DNA from: Kuschelorhynchus macadamiae
Taxonomy: Eukaryota > Arthropoda > Insecta > Coleoptera > Curculionidae
DNA length: 64,000 nt
Assembly: GCA_030620095.1 (NCBI GenBank)
Contig: JAUTXW010000936.1
Coordinates: forward strand, 744,001-808,000
Reading direction: 5' to 3'
Below the pieces are notes generated by a model. The model saw only the letters and a list, made by a program, of their open reading frames with translations, was not told the origin of the DNA and made no database searches. Shown here one piece after another: positions 1 through 12,490 of the stretch (position 1 is the first letter of the stretch; each line of letters starts with the position of its first letter). The position numbers and the translations under genes are program-made.

Positions 1-780
1 GAGAATAACGCCTCATATGAATTAAAAAAACCATTTCTTAGAAATGTCACATAAATTCTCTGACATAAACAAGATAGATATATTACATTATGAGCAAAAA
101 AGTTGCAAGTTGGATTGTTTAGAGGCTATAGAAATCTATAAAGACCCAAATGTTAACTTTGTAAATTCATAAACATTTGACCATAAAAAATGTACAGTTG
201 GTTTTCTCTAACCATAATCATAAGAATTTTTGTCTGTAAATATACTTAACTTGATTGTAAATATTTTCATTGCGTTTGAAAATGTACTGGAATAAATAAA
301 ATAAGTGACAGTTAACAAAGTAAAAATTTTGTTTTCATGTATTTGTTAAAATGTACTGTCACAAAGTAAAGGACGACACCATTAAATCTTTATTACTTTA
401 TTATTTAACTACCGTGCGACGCCAACTTATTTGTATTTCACGTTTTACGTAGTGATCTGATCTATTTTTAATACTACATCAATACCACTTTATCGAATAG
501 TTAATGACATTCCGTGTATTACGAAAAAAGAATATAATGGGTTTCATATTGCATTAATTATAGGTTATACACATAAATCAAACTTGACTAGTGTGGAAAA
601 TATTTCAGGATACTTGTTGAATAGTTTGTTTGAACGACAAGTGCGAACTAAGAACATCACGAGTCTAGAAATAGATTCTTGTTATGGTTGCTGTTAAAAA
701 TTAGACTCTAATAGTAATAATAATAATAATAATAATAATAGTAATAAGTCCGTACTGTCAGCGATGTCCAGCTGTCCGCT
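1..780. other. AT-rich non-coding stretch with a TAA microsatellite
   Basis: No reading frame or recognisable element is visible. A (TAA)n run lies at about 709-747. Base composition turns GC-richer from about 760, where the LINE below seems to begin. Confidence 0.5.
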
Positions 781-937
781 GTCCTAAATACCCAATATCC
801 CTGCCCTTCCCACACCCTATACCCCTCCTAACCTTTGAAACCGCACGGAACAACTAACCTCGGTTAAGTTGCTTGAGGACTGACGCCTCCACGGACACGA
901 GTTACCTGGACCCCCAGGGTCAAATGGTGGGACACCC

Positions 938-1528
938 ATGAAAACGGAGAAAGCATCGAGCCTTGGAAAAGAGCCGCTGCCTGGGGATCGCCAGGGTATC
1001 TTTGGAGCCACTGCTGAAGGTGACAGCATGCGGGACGGTGGCGGCGAAAAGCTGAACCGGCGGGCCTTTGCCGAAAAAACTGCTACAGCCGAACCTATTC
1101 CCGAGAATTTCAGGGCCAACATTGTTGGAGACGGAAGTTGTCTGTTTCGATCGGTCAGCTTGCACATATACGGCCATCAAAACAATCATACCAAACTTCG
1201 AGAAGACGCATTGAAATACCTACGACAAAACTGGTCGGAACTTCAGATATTTTCGTTATTTCACGACGACGACATGAAGGACTTCGACAACTATTATAAG
1301 TTCATGAGCAAAACCACTACATACGGAACGAGCCTAGAAATATTTGCTCTCTCGGAAACCCAGAAGCACATCTTCCATATTTTCTCAAAACCAAGAACAA
1401 CAAGAACAAAACAGATGTGCATTAAAGAGAGACCAACAATAATAGGCAAACAAAAACATAATAAAATGATCCACCTTCTACTAAGAGTCGATCCAATGTC
1501 GGGACACTTTGAGCTTCTAACACCATAA
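938..1528 (+). CDS. OTU-like cysteine protease ORF of the LINE
   Basis: This 196-residue ORF has the OTU signature DGSCLFR at residues 65-71, with predicted nucleophile Cys68 and Asp65, and a terminal SGHFELL block giving the likely catalytic His190. OTU proteins normally cleave ubiquitin or ubiquitin-like chains. The first 55 residues are charged and unlike the domain. The ATG at 938 is the first in the frame. TAA at 1526-1528 ends it, yet the same frame stays open to 2284, so the stop is either a true ORF boundary or a single nonsense mutation in a longer polyprotein. Its place just upstream of an R4-type RT suggests it belongs to the retroelement; a host OTU gene interrupted by a LINE is the alternative. 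Confidence 0.7.
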   Translation: MKTEKASSLGKEPLPGDRQGIFGATAEGDSMRDGGGEKLNRRAFAEKTATAEPIPENFRANIVGDGSCLFRSVSLHIYGHQNNHTKLREDALKYLRQNWSELQIFSLFHDDDMKDFDNYYKFMSKTTTYGTSLEIFALSETQKHIFHIFSKPRTTRTKQMCIKERPTIIGKQKHNKMIHLLLRVDPMSGHFELLTP

Positions 1529-3780
1529 AACATCAATCCAAACAACAAAGCATCGGGCGAGCAGCGTAACGGTCGAGGACGCTGCGGGAAAGGACAGCTC
1601 GACCGAAACGATCATGACCAGGCAAAGGAAAATAGACCCACCGAAAGTGTTTTGCCGGCTAAGCTGGCACCCACCAAGGCGGGAAAGGTAGGGCAACGCA
1701 TGAGCCGCATTACAGAATCGAGCGAACCGATCATGCGCTGCCCAAATGGATACACAAATAAATCTGACACAGATGCTAACCAAACACAACAACTTGAGCC
1801 CATTACAACAGCGGATATATCGCAACGACTACCTGCAACTACCAAGGCAGGTAAATCAAGGAAGAGGTTAAAATGGACAGATGAAATGAATCGAACGGTG
1901 ATGCATTCCTACTACACCGCTACCAAACTTGAGGCAATTTCATCAGGATACGGACATAAACTTCATACACTTTTCATAGCACAATATCTAGAATACAAAT
2001 CACTTATCACAGAACGGAGAGTAATAGATCGAAAAAGAGTCATCACTAAGACCAGTAAGCTCACCCCACTCGAATTCAAAAACATCAAAGCTATGGTAGC
2101 TGCTGAACTAAACATTCATCAATCAAACATTGAGCACAGCGGGGCAGATGCCGAACCGATTCTACATACAAACCAGCCCAACTTTGTGCAAGAAGATCTG
2201 CAACCCCACTCAATGCTCAGTAGAGGCGAAGCACCCAGCAACAACCCACGACAGATGACAAGCAGCATACAGCACACAGGATAAGTGAATCATTCGCCCA
2301 AAGCACCATACACACAGCTACACCTCGGACCGTCTCTCACACAAGCAATCAAAGTAGAAATGAAGTCACATCTAAACAAATGGTCAGGCTCCGATCCTAC
2401 AACAAGAGATCCTATTCCTCGTGTAATCTTCAAACGGGACACACATAAAATCCTAAAGACCATCAACGAACACATAATTCCCGAGTACATAACGAATGCG
2501 AGCACAATTGAGGACATTCATATAGTGATCTACGCAGCAGCTATACCCACGATAACACAGAACAATCAGAAACTCCCGCCACGACACGAAACACCAACAA
2601 CATAAAACCAAAATTCAAATGGCAGATAAGGATCCAAAACAAAATTAACAAAATTAGAAAAGAATTGGGACATCTTACCCAATCCATGAACGGCAACAAG
2701 TCAAAACGTATCAGAAAAAGTGTAGAGAAAATCAAATCTGCATCTCCTGATTACACGCTTACAGAAATCCTTGATACTCTGAAGCAAAAATTATCTGTGT
2801 ATGCCGCAAGACTCCGAAGGTACAAAGAATCAAATGAAAGAAAGGACGCTAACAACCTGTTTCGAAGAAGCGAAAAACAGTTCTACCAAAAAATCATGAG
2901 CAATGAGGAGGCACGAGTAATAGAACCACCGACCAAACAAGAGATCACAGAATACTGGAAAAGTATTTGGTCAGAACCGAAACTACACAATAATAACGCT
3001 TCATGGATTAAAGCGGAAGAAGGCAGACACAAGTGCTTAGAGGAACAAGAGGACTTTGCAATGACAACACAGGAATTTGCAGAAACAATCAAATAAACGC
3101 ATAACTGGAGATGTCCTGGAATAGATAACATTCATAACTTCTGGTACAAACAGTTTACCTCCGCACATGAAGCTCTCACTCGCCAAATTAATGAAATTAT
3201 TTTAAAACCTAGCACACTCGCCACTTTTCTCACCCAAGGAATAACATACCTTAAATCCAAAAATTCAGACAATAAGGACTCGTCAAATTACCGACCTATT
3301 ACGTGCCTTCTGACCCTATATAAGATCATCACAGCCACAATTACCAAAGGAATAGAACAACATCTAGCACACAAAAACATTCTAACGGAAGAACAAAAAG
3401 GGTGCAGAAAAAACAGCCGAGGATGCAAGGAGCAGCTCATTATAGACAGCGTCATCATGGAACAAACCAGGAAAAATTACAGAAACCTTCATACTGGTTA
3501 CATAGATTATAAAAAAGCCTTTGATTCGATACCCCACAGTTGGCTAACCAGAACTAGAATTATATAAATTCAATAAAAACATCAGGCAATTTTTACGCAA
3601 ATCATGAGTACGTGGAAAACTAAATCAACTTGAGAACACAAAAAGAGCACATCGAAACAGAAGAGATCTATATCAGACGAGGTATGTTCCAGGGAGATTC
3701 ACTCAGCGCTTTGTGGTTCTGCCTCTGTCTCAATCCTCTCTCAAACACCCTGAATAACACAAACTTCGGATTTTGGTATA
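1529..3780 (+). pseudogene. R4/Dong-like LINE polyprotein remnant (linker plus reverse transcriptase)
   Basis: The protease frame continues after the stop at 1526 through a K/T/Q-rich linker to a TAA at 2282-2284 and on to 2603. The coding sense then moves to frame 1 from about 2602: KPKFKWQIRIQNK, a charged helical stretch, then YWKSIWSE (about 2954) typical of the region before R4 RTs. A TAA at 3094 interrupts it, after which WRCPGIDNIHNFWYKQ, NYRPITCL, LTEEQKG and IDYKKAFDSIPHSW run to 3567. About 100 bases on, in other frames, RRGMFQGDSLSALWFCL marks RT motif B. At least three stops and two frameshifts make it non-functional. Confidence 0.75.
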
Positions 3781-4009
3781 AGTAAATGCCAGCTACTTCA
3801 TATCAACAAGGGACAGTGGAAAGACCACTATACTTACATTTAAATATTTGCTCAACGGTGCCTGCATAAACCATGAATTTCTAAAAAAGAATATCGATCT
3901 AACCTCACCAACATTCGGGGTAATGTGTGAGACTGAGATACAGAAAATCAAACAAAAAGGGCAGAAAATAGCTCCAAGTTCGACAACGTGGCTTACGAAA
4001 AGTGATTAG

Positions 4010-4900
4010 GCTATTATTATCCTTAAAAATCAAGTAAAAGTTCTTTTGCAATATTATGAAATATCAAGTTATATGTACCGTTCCCAAGGAAGCGGCTGAC
4101 GCAGATGATTCTCAAATTGGCAATTTCAAGAACTGATACCATTTTTACTGATGCAGATTCTCAGGCCTGATTGTTTAATTTTGTTTTAATATAATTATAT
4201 AAAGCATTCTATGACTTCCTACTGTAAAAACGTATATTTGAAATAAAATTGTATCATGTTACTTTAATTTTAGAATAGACCGCTTGTAGCTAGATCTTAT
4301 GTTAACTTTGGAAAAGCGTTGACTTAGTATTTTTGTATTTGTCTTATCTCACCTGTTCATTTGATGGTTTTCGTGGCACGTGTATGATTTGAAATATTTT
4401 TCAAATTCAACGTTGTACTTAAAACTTTGAAAATAATATATGTGTGTGGATTCCAAAACCTATTAAATCTATAGGTTACCTCGATGAGCAGCTATCTGGC
4501 GAGGGTCGCGCGGGTGAGGCGGAGGTCGTGACGTCGACTGGCGATCCGATCTAAAAAGGCGGCCAGTTTATTGCTTATTCAGCTTGACGTTTTCGGTGAG
4601 GTAGTTGTCAGTTGTGTTTTTCAGTGCATTTTTTAACTTCCTCAAGTGAAAGTTTAAAGACATTTTAGTGTTAATTAATTAATAATTCATATTAATATGG
4701 AATTAATAAGAAAGGGAACCAAAATAACCTAGATGGCGCAAGTGGGTTCTTAAGACAAAGGACATTTTTAAGATTGAAATATTTAAATGAACTGGCGAAG
4801 AAGAAAAAAGGTAAAAAAAGAAGCCATTCTGAAGTGGACCACCACGAAAAGCTGTGTAAAAGTGAAAAAAATTATTAACTGAATTTTTATTTGTTACCGT
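4010..4900. other. Non-coding stretch with a GC-rich, promoter-like patch
   Basis: Mostly AT-rich with no supported ORF. Positions about 4480-4600 are GC-rich (several CpGs), followed by initiator-like TCAGTTG near 4608. This could be the 5' end of an unrecognised transcript or element, but no clear coding sequence follows before the piggyBac insertion. Confidence 0.3.
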
Positions 4901-4904
4901 TTAA

Positions 4905-7282
4905 CCCTTAACTGCTGACATGGAGTCTGTCAGACTCTGCCAACTGCGTTACGGCGCGTAACTCCCACTCCTTTTTATTTGCAGACCCCTCGCGGTCAGT
5001 ACCTTCTTGAAGTTTAGTCTACTTGTAAGTGTCAAAGCGGTAATTTCGAGCTCCTTTATTTTACGAAATTACGCGCATCGTGGAGTCTGTAAGACTCCAT
5101 GTCAGCTTGTGTGTTACAAAAGTAATTTGAGTGATTATGGCTAAAAACAATCTGTAAATACATTAGATCCAGACTTTGAAGATGTGTGTATGAAGTGGTA
5201 TAATGAAGAAAGCAGCGATATTAGTGATTCCGAGGATATTGTGGATAATTTTATAGCCAGTGATCATGAGACTGAAAGTGAGCAAGAAGGGAGTGATCAA
5301 GAAGTCGAATTGGGGGACGAAGAAGACAATACCAATGGAAGTGTGGGACAGACAAAAAAAGAGAAAGGATATTTTTATGGCAAAAATCGGTTTAAATGGA
5401 GTAAAACTTTTTAGAAATGTACGCACTCCAATACATAATATTGTGCATATTCCAAAAGTACGCCGTACTGTTCAAGATATCAATAATCCTTTGAGTTATT
5501 TTGAACAGTAATTTTCCGAAAATGTATCAATTAATAATAACGTGGACTAACAACAAATTATCGAGCTTGAAAGGAAAATATAAAAGAAGAAACAAGCCAG
5601 AACTAACAGATATTGATAAAGTAGAATTGAAGGCGTTTTTAGGATTATTGCTCTATACATCCATCTTCAAATCCAATCACGAAGACGTGCGCAGTCTGTT
5701 TGCTACAAATGGTAAAGGCAGGGATATTTTTAGAGCAGTAATGTCGCTGCAGCGCTTTCTTATTATACTTATTGCTCTCCGATTTGATAACCCAGAAGAC
5801 ATATAAGAAAAGCCGTTACGCCGGGGCAGCTATAAACGAATTTTTTGAAATGTTTGTTAGAAACGCACAAAATTCATATTCAGTGGGAACGTCGGCCTGT
5901 GTGGATGAGATGCTTGTCGGATTTCGTGGAAAATGTGCTTTCAAAATGTACATTCCAAACAAACCTTGCAAATACGGCCTAAAGATAATGTGCCTAACAG
6001 ATGCTCGTACGAGTTACTTGCATAATGCATACCTTTACGTTGGGAAAAATTCAGACGGTTTTGGCTTAGAAGGATGAAAAAAAGCTAAATATCCCATCAC
6101 AAGCTGTAGTTCGCCTAGCAAAGCCTCTATTTTGGTCCAACAGAAACATATCTGCAGATAACTGGTTCTCTTCTTTAGAACTGGTAGAGTACTTATTGAA
6201 GAAAAAATTAACATATGTCGGAATCTAAAAAAAATAAAAGGGAAATCCCCCCGAATTTCTTCCACGAAGAGAGAGGCCAGTTGGTGAGGCTCTATATGGC
6301 TTCACAAAGGATATAACTATACTGTCCCATGTGCCAAAAAAAAGTAAAGCAGTGTTACTGATTTCTTCCATGCACCATAGTAAAAGTGTGGATCCAGATA
6401 GTGGAAAAGAAGAAATTAATGCGTGGTATAATCTAACTAAAGGCGGGGTAGATTCACTTGATGAAAAGTGTGCAAAATATAGTTGCAGTCGACGAACACA
6501 AAGATGGCCTTTAGCGATTTTTAACAAGGTAGTGGACATTTGTAGCAGTAATTCTTTCATCATGTATGCTGCCAATCCTCAAAATAATGAAACCAGATTT
6601 TCTTTTGTGGAAAAGTTAGCTGATGAGTTAGTAAAACCCCATATGTTAAGACGTCTAAATGTGGTGAACCTATGTAACGATGTGCGCACAATAATACATC
6701 GTATCCAGAATATTCAGAACCAGTCCGTGTGGAAGAACGACTTGAAATTCGAAAATATTGTTATATTTGCCCAGCCAGATTAAAAAGAAAGACTGCTTTT
6801 TTGTGTTTCCGCTGCAAAAAACCAATCTGCTTGCAGTGTTCCAGAAAATGTTGTATTACCTGTTGTGACAATGATATGTAGTAGACTTTGAATGACCACG
6901 TTTAGACCCTCTGCACGTTTTTTTATTTTAGGACTTGGCAGTGATTTTTTAATTTTTTCTCTGTCGGTTATGATTGTTTATTACGATACAATATCAAACA
7001 TGTCAAATTTGTTCATATTTTAGGATTAGATTATTGATTTTTTACGAATATGATGTTTTTTTTAGTTCGTGGAGATGTTTACATTTGTATCCTTTAGTAC
7101 TAATAAGTAAAAGGCATTTATGTTTTGGTGTAATATATGTTTGTTAAAATCAATTTGATTTGTTATTTTAATATGCAAAAGTTAAAATTTTTAAAAAGTT
7201 TTGAGAAAAACCTTTTTTCTCTAAGTCTGTCAGACTCCATGTCAGCTTATGTGACAGAAAATTAGATGTCAGCAGTTAAGGG
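4905..7282 (+). mobile_element. piggyBac-family transposon, structurally complete
   Basis: The element has perfect 16-bp terminal inverted repeats (CCCTTAACTGCTGACA at 4905-4920; its complement at 7267-7282) and is flanked by TTAA at 4901-4904 and 7283-7286, the target duplication of piggyBac. A subterminal motif, GGAGTCTGTCAGACTC, lies just inside the left TIR. Related copies occur at about 5081-5097 and, inverted, at about 7224-7238, each followed by CATGTCAGCTT; these could be transposase binding sites. Length 2378 bp is normal for the family. The termini look mobilisable in trans, but the transposase is broken. Confidence 0.92.
5137..6881 (+). pseudogene. piggyBac transposase, frameshifted
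   Basis: The family's usual order is readable across shifting frames: an acidic N-terminus (DEEDN-rich, 5184-5414); KAFLGLLLYTS (about 5630); VDEMLVGFRG (about 5905) carrying the first catalytic Asp; PNKPCKYGLKIMCL; ADNWFSSLELVEYLL (about 6150) with the second Asp; KGGVDSLDEKCAKYSCSRRT (about 6440) with the third; and a C-terminal cysteine-rich domain at about 6759-6881 (CYICPARLK...CFRCKKPICLQCSRKCC), one frame off the segment before it. Frames break near 5410, 5510, 5800, 6075, 6225 and 6780. All three DDD aspartates and the zinc-binding Cys are still present, so decay is fairly recent. Confidence 0.9.
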
Positions 7283-7286
7283 TTAA

Positions 7287-8021
7287 GCATATATTGTGTG
7301 CTGATTTATTTTCTATTATTAAAAAAGATGTTTGAACAGTTAAATAATTGTGTTTACTGCAAATAGTATACCTATAGTTAATAAAATATGAAAAATAATA
7401 TACATAAGGTGTCCCCATGTCCCCCCTCGGTTGATAGCCTGGTACCGGTTAAAAATAGAAAAGAAATTTATTAAAAACTAAATCAGGAAAGTGCAAACCG
7501 TTTTGTTCTAATTTGAACCGTTTAGACTCTACAGCTGTTCAAAATTGAAAATCCCAGTTTTTAAATGTCAATATCTCGAAAACAATTAAACTTAGGCCGA
7601 TGGACATTAGATGAAGTAGACGTAGACGGACATTATATGAAGTAGACGTTAAAAATACATCATAATATTTTTTCAAATACGATACGAACTTTTTGAAATG
7701 CACTCAGCAAAAAAAACTTGGTTCAAATTCGAACCAACATCCCTAAACGTAAGTTTAAAATTAAAATAGCTTATATCTTGAAGGCTGCATTTTATTGTAA
7801 CCGGAAAGTTTCAATTTTGATCAAGAAAAGATTAATATATGTAATTAAACGCACATATAAGAAATATGGACAATGCCGTGCTAAAGTAAACCGGTCGCCG
7901 AGTGACGTAGATGGCTCACACCGAATTGGGATAGGTCAAGATCGCTCGAGGCAACCTCTAGAATTAATAAGCCTTGTGTGGATTCCACCTGACATTCCTT
8001 TCTGACTGTTTTACTATGGCA
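7287..8021. other. Non-coding stretch with a short tandem duplication
   Basis: No supported ORF. Phrases such as 'aatatctcgaaaac' resemble the non-coding arms of insect DNA transposons. A unit of roughly 26 bp containing GACATTA(G/T)ATGAAGTAGACG is repeated twice at about 7603-7649. Confidence 0.35.
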
Positions 8022-8258
8022 TATATAGTCAAAAGCAGTGTTATCGTGCGGGTCATACGATTTATCAACGACAAGCTTTTTAAGTTTTTTTTTCTTTTAT
8101 TACGTGTAATCATATCCTCGGCATAAAATCCGGAAGATGAATTAGATAGACTTATGATATTTTTATATGAAAAAAGATGATAAACATATAAATACCAGGA
8201 GTTGCAAAAATCTTTGAGCGATGTCACTTCAAAGTCAGATTGACAAGTCAGTGACAAA

Positions 8259-8832
8259 ATGAGTAATAGAAAACAATTTTCGGGCTTTTTGCACCCACAA
8301 GCGAAAAAATTGGTATTAAATCTAATAAAATATTACGAAAATTAAAATTCACCGGCCAATATCCAGGAGACAGTAGCAAAAGCTCTGGGAATCGGTATAA
8401 GGACTGTGCAGAAAATTACGAAAAAAGCCAGACAGTAAGTGACAATGTAAAAATGGATGTTCGTAATGCAATTTACGATTTATATACATCAAAAACTAAT
8501 ATAACCCTTCAAGTTTTAAAAGAAGCTTTAAAAAATCGAGGCATATTGGAAATTGGACTAAAATCGTTGTCAAAATTAATACAAATGTTGGGTTTTCGAT
8601 ATAAAAAGGACTGTAATCGAAGATTTTTATGCGAGTTGCCACATATAGCAAGTCAGCGTATCCAGTTTTTAAAGAAATACATGGAAAATGTTAATTCAAA
8701 ATTTAGAAAAGTGGTATTTTTAGACGAGACTTGGATATTTTCGAAATTTTGGCAGGACAAGTCTGTAAAAAGTGTCAAGAGAAAAAAGGGATGTGATATA
8801 TAATATTCATCATTTTGCATATATATATCTTC

Positions 8833-8867
<35 letters not shown>

Positions 8868-9453
8868 AATATATGATATGAACTGTGAACTGTTTGAAAA
8901 CTGGTTAAAATAACAAATAATTCCAAATTTAGATGTTCCATCTTTAATCATTCTGGACAATGCATCTTATCATTCAAGAATCTTAAATAAACAACCTACT
9001 TCATCCTGGAAGAAAAGTGATATTTATGACTGGCTAATAAAACAAAACCAAAATCCTTTACCCAATATGCTGAAACTAGAACTTCTTTTAATGGCAAAAT
9101 CTATTAAAAAACCAACAATATATGCCGTAGATGAAATATTACGGGAAAATGGACTTGAGGTTTTACGACTGCGCCATACCATTGCCAGTTTAACGCAATA
9201 TAATTAATATGGGCTGGGGCAAAATTACATTATGAAAAACACTTACGTCAGATGAACTGCAAATTGTTTGGCAAGGTTCATTAAATTATATTACGCCGGA
9301 GTATTGGAAGAAATCTGTAGAACATACGGAGAAATTAATATGGGATTGCTGGAATCGAGAACGAGTTCTAGATGTCGAAATAGCACCAATGATCATTGCG
9401 CCATTGACAACTCAGAAGACGAGGACTTTTTAAGTGATGATAATATTTTTTAG
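8259..9453 (+). pseudogene. IS630/Tc1-like DDE transposase, copy 1
   Basis: Begins at ATG 8259 (MSNRKQFSGF), followed by a helix-turn-helix region (GIGIRTVQK). The first catalytic Asp is intact in VFLDETWIFS (about 8726), the second lies in IILDNASYHSR (about 8943), and the C-terminus reads EDEDFLSDDNIF with stop at 9451. The DDE_3-type layout with a long second-to-third spacing resembles IS630-like transposases common in insects. Compared with copy 2 (51124-52331), an N-terminal segment is deleted near 8430 and about 110 bp of coding sequence at 8815-8875 has been replaced by a TA-rich tract, so it cannot be functional. Confidence 0.8.
8815..8875. repeat. TA-rich tract replacing transposase coding sequence
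   Basis: An imperfect TA run lies between CATCATTTTGCAT and GATATGAACTG, both of which are neighbours of a normal coding segment in copy 2 (about 51685-51770). Confidence 0.7.
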
Positions 9454-9810
9454 TCTATAATATTAAAAAGTTTCTGAAGGATTATATTAGTCTTTGACGT
9501 GTATAAATTATAATTTGCATTACGAATATCCATTTTTGCATTGTAACTTAAGTCTTTTGCCTTTGGATTTTTTCCTATACATTTCTTAATCTTAATTTAA
9601 AAATTATTAGATTTGACACCATTTTTTTGCTTACTTTTTTAGTACATTTGTAATTTTGTAGGCAATAAATAAATAATTATAAAATACTTGTTCCAATTTT
9701 AAAGCGTGTTTAAAATAAGTAAATTTTTTTATTAATTATAAGATAAAATTTGATATATATAAAAATCAGTAAAAGCGCTTTACCAGAAACTCGCTGCTAA
9801 CGAAAAATAC
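9454..9810 (+). other. AT-rich 3' arm of the IS630-like element, copy 1
   Basis: Closely similar to 52332-52790 and ends in the same CGAAAAATACAGGCTA word before (TA)n. It lacks the roughly 130-bp inverted transposase fragment that copy 2 carries here. Confidence 0.6.
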
Positions 9811-9813
9811 AGG

Positions 9814-9814
<1 letters not shown>

Positions 9815-9888
<74 letters not shown>
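9815..9888. repeat. (TA)n tract
   Basis: Nearly pure TA dinucleotide run, starting directly after CGAAAAATACAGGCTA. Confidence 0.95.
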
Positions 9889-9890
<2 letters not shown>

Positions 9891-9902
9891 TATATAAAAT
9901 AT

Positions 9903-10660
<758 letters not shown>

Positions 10661-10674
10661 GCCTGTATTTTTCG

Positions 10675-10859
10675 CATGCATGACCCTTAATTTTAGACTG
10701 AAATTTGAAGAAATCAGATAAGTAGTTTTTTAGCTATGCCGTGAACAGACATGACTGACGGACAGACATACCTACAGACAGGCGAAATTGAGAAAACAAG
10801 TTTTCCGGCATCTAGAACCCTTAAACGTAAAGAAAAAATCTCACGAGGGAAGTAATAAC

Positions 10860-10860
<1 letters not shown>
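10675..10860. repeat. Interspersed 'gacccttaatttt...acagacagac' module
   Basis: The word order 'catgacccttaatttt', 'ataagtagttttt', 'agctatgccgtgaacagac' and 'acagacaggcgaaattgagaaaac' recurs in this window at about 12775-12900, 50695-50810 and 54590-54720, and inverted near 57020-57110 and 57630-57740. It has no coding capacity and is part of some dispersed insect repeat. Confidence 0.6.

Positions 10861-10861
<1 letters not shown>

Positions 10862-10909
<48 letters not shown>
10862..10909. repeat. (TA)n tract
   Basis: Pure TA run of about 48 bp; absent at the equivalent place in copy 2 (54725). Confidence 0.95.
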
Positions 10910-10914
<5 letters not shown>

Positions 10915-11385
10915 TTTGCAAAATAAAATTTTTTTGTTATTACAATACAAATAAAACAAGTATGGGGGTGGCCCGTTTTTAAATAAATGACACTGTATAA
11001 GTGGTTAGATTTTTAGGTCAAGCGTGGCTGATAATTTTTCGTGATTGATAAAAAAATATCACTTTCATTAAGTGGCTGTATAAACAGAACATATCCTGAT
11101 TGTTCCACTGATTCGAACCGCCTTCCGACTTTATTAGGGCGCTTGTCGTTTTGTGTATTTTTGTTTTTGCCAACCAAAAGTTTTAACCAAATACATATTT
11201 AGCGAATTTTCTTATTTAGTCCCTCGGCATTTAATATATAAAATAATATTAAGTGGCTATCTATATATAATATTGCGTAATATAATAAAAAAAACTATTT
11301 TCTTTCTCCCTGTATATTTGTAAATAGCCCATCGAGATTTAATAACTCGATAAAAGAATCACACAACATTTTGGTATACACCATA

Positions 11386-12380
11386 TCATATCCCTTTCTT
11401 TTGACCCTACACTAAAAATTAATTCTCCGCAACATTATATGTATAATAAAAGAATTAAAATATTGCTCAGTCCGCTATTTAGGTTCAAATTAGAATTTCT
11501 TCCCTCCCATATTTATATTATAGTGTTAACTGCCCGAGAATTAAGCAAAATCTAATTATTCAGCACTTTGAAAGACTTGGATAACTTTTAGTTTGCTCAA
11601 AGGGCTTGATTCTGAAAAGACCTTTTAAGTCAAGTTACTTTTAATGTGTCCTTATGATTCGCCTATTTGAACTTTATATTCTAGAGAACGCATTGAGGTC
11701 ATACAAAATATTTTACGCCTTGTTAATTGCATTTTCTGCTATTAACTGTTCTTTTTACTTTTAAGTGAACGTAGATATGTAGGCATTTATCTGAAGGATA
11801 GTGTATGTTAGCCATAAAGGGAAAAACTCTAAAAATGAAAACATAAACTAATAAATTTTCTTTAAACCCTTCATTATCCTGTTATCTTTTTGTAGAAAAT
11901 ACACCATTTTTTTCAAGTGATAGTTCCTTCTTAGCGATTTAAAATTGTCAAATAAATTTTCTCTCTGGAGCATTTTTTGTTCTCGTCTTGTGAGATTATA
12001 TTCTCTGCTTCATTCAGGGTCCCACACCCTGATTTTGACTAAAAATATTTTAACAGATGATAGTATGGATAGTTTTGAGCAAAAAGTTATTATATACCAC
12101 TGGTAAATTCTGAATGGTTTTTGAAATTTTACGATTTAAAATGTTCAATTTTGGAGAAAGTTTATATTAAGTTCTATTCGCTTGTTAAAAAACGATATCA
12201 AACATCAGCTAATTTTGTCTACAAAAAAATGTAAATAACCAATGGGTTTGAGACAGATTCAGTTAATTTACTATGTTTATCTTTTTGAGATGTATAAAAG
12301 TGATATTATTTTTATTATTTATATATAATTTATTTTATTGTAGAATATGGAACTGCGATATTATTAGTTAATAAACAAGC
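11386..12380. other. AT-rich non-coding stretch
   Basis: Nothing recognisable; no ORF of note on either strand. Confidence 0.5.
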
Positions 12381-12490
12381 AGAGCTGTAGTGACTTGCAT
12401 TTGTCCAATCCCAAACGATAATCAAAGTAAAGCATCGCCGGGCGCGGTTGGCACTTGGATGGGTGACCACCAGTGCAAATACATGTTTAG
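12381..12490 (+). repeat. 5S-rRNA-like sequence (possible 5S-derived SINE head or pseudogene)
   Basis: The stretch AAAGCATCGCCGGGCGCGG followed by CACTTGGATGGGTGACCACC (about 12431-12470) matches the 3' half of animal 5S rRNA, including the internal box C promoter. Upstream, TCCAATCCCAAACGATAATC resembles the TCCGATCACCGAAGTTAAGC part. The 5S 3' terminus is missing, and a different tail (12490-12660, containing CCCTGTAATGCAGGGCATGG) follows. That is the layout of SINE3-type elements, though a simple 5S pseudogene fragment fits too. Confidence 0.6.

Larger units (their letters stand above)
800..4010 (+). mobile_element. Decayed R4/Dong-type non-LTR retrotransposon with an OTU protease ORF
   Basis: From 938 the same forward frame encodes an OTU-like protease and then a low-complexity linker; the frame shifts near 2590 into a reverse transcriptase whose wording matches R4/Dong-type LINEs (NYRPITCL, LTEEQKG, IDYKKAFDSIPHSW, QGDSLSALWFC). 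The RT ends in disorder near 3.8-4.0 kb. No motif-C YADD block, no C-terminal CCHC and no restriction-like endonuclease were found, so the 3' half is lost. The GC-rich leader at about 780-937 may be its 5' UTR. Exact ends are not defined. Confidence 0.75.

Noticed and set aside
817..1189. Minus-strand ORFs opposite the OTU ORF
   Set aside because: Shadows of the plus-strand coding sequence; no domain recognised.
5163..5426. Minus-strand ORF opposite the piggyBac acidic N-terminus
   Set aside because: Antisense of a D/E-rich segment gives a hydrophobic frame by chance.
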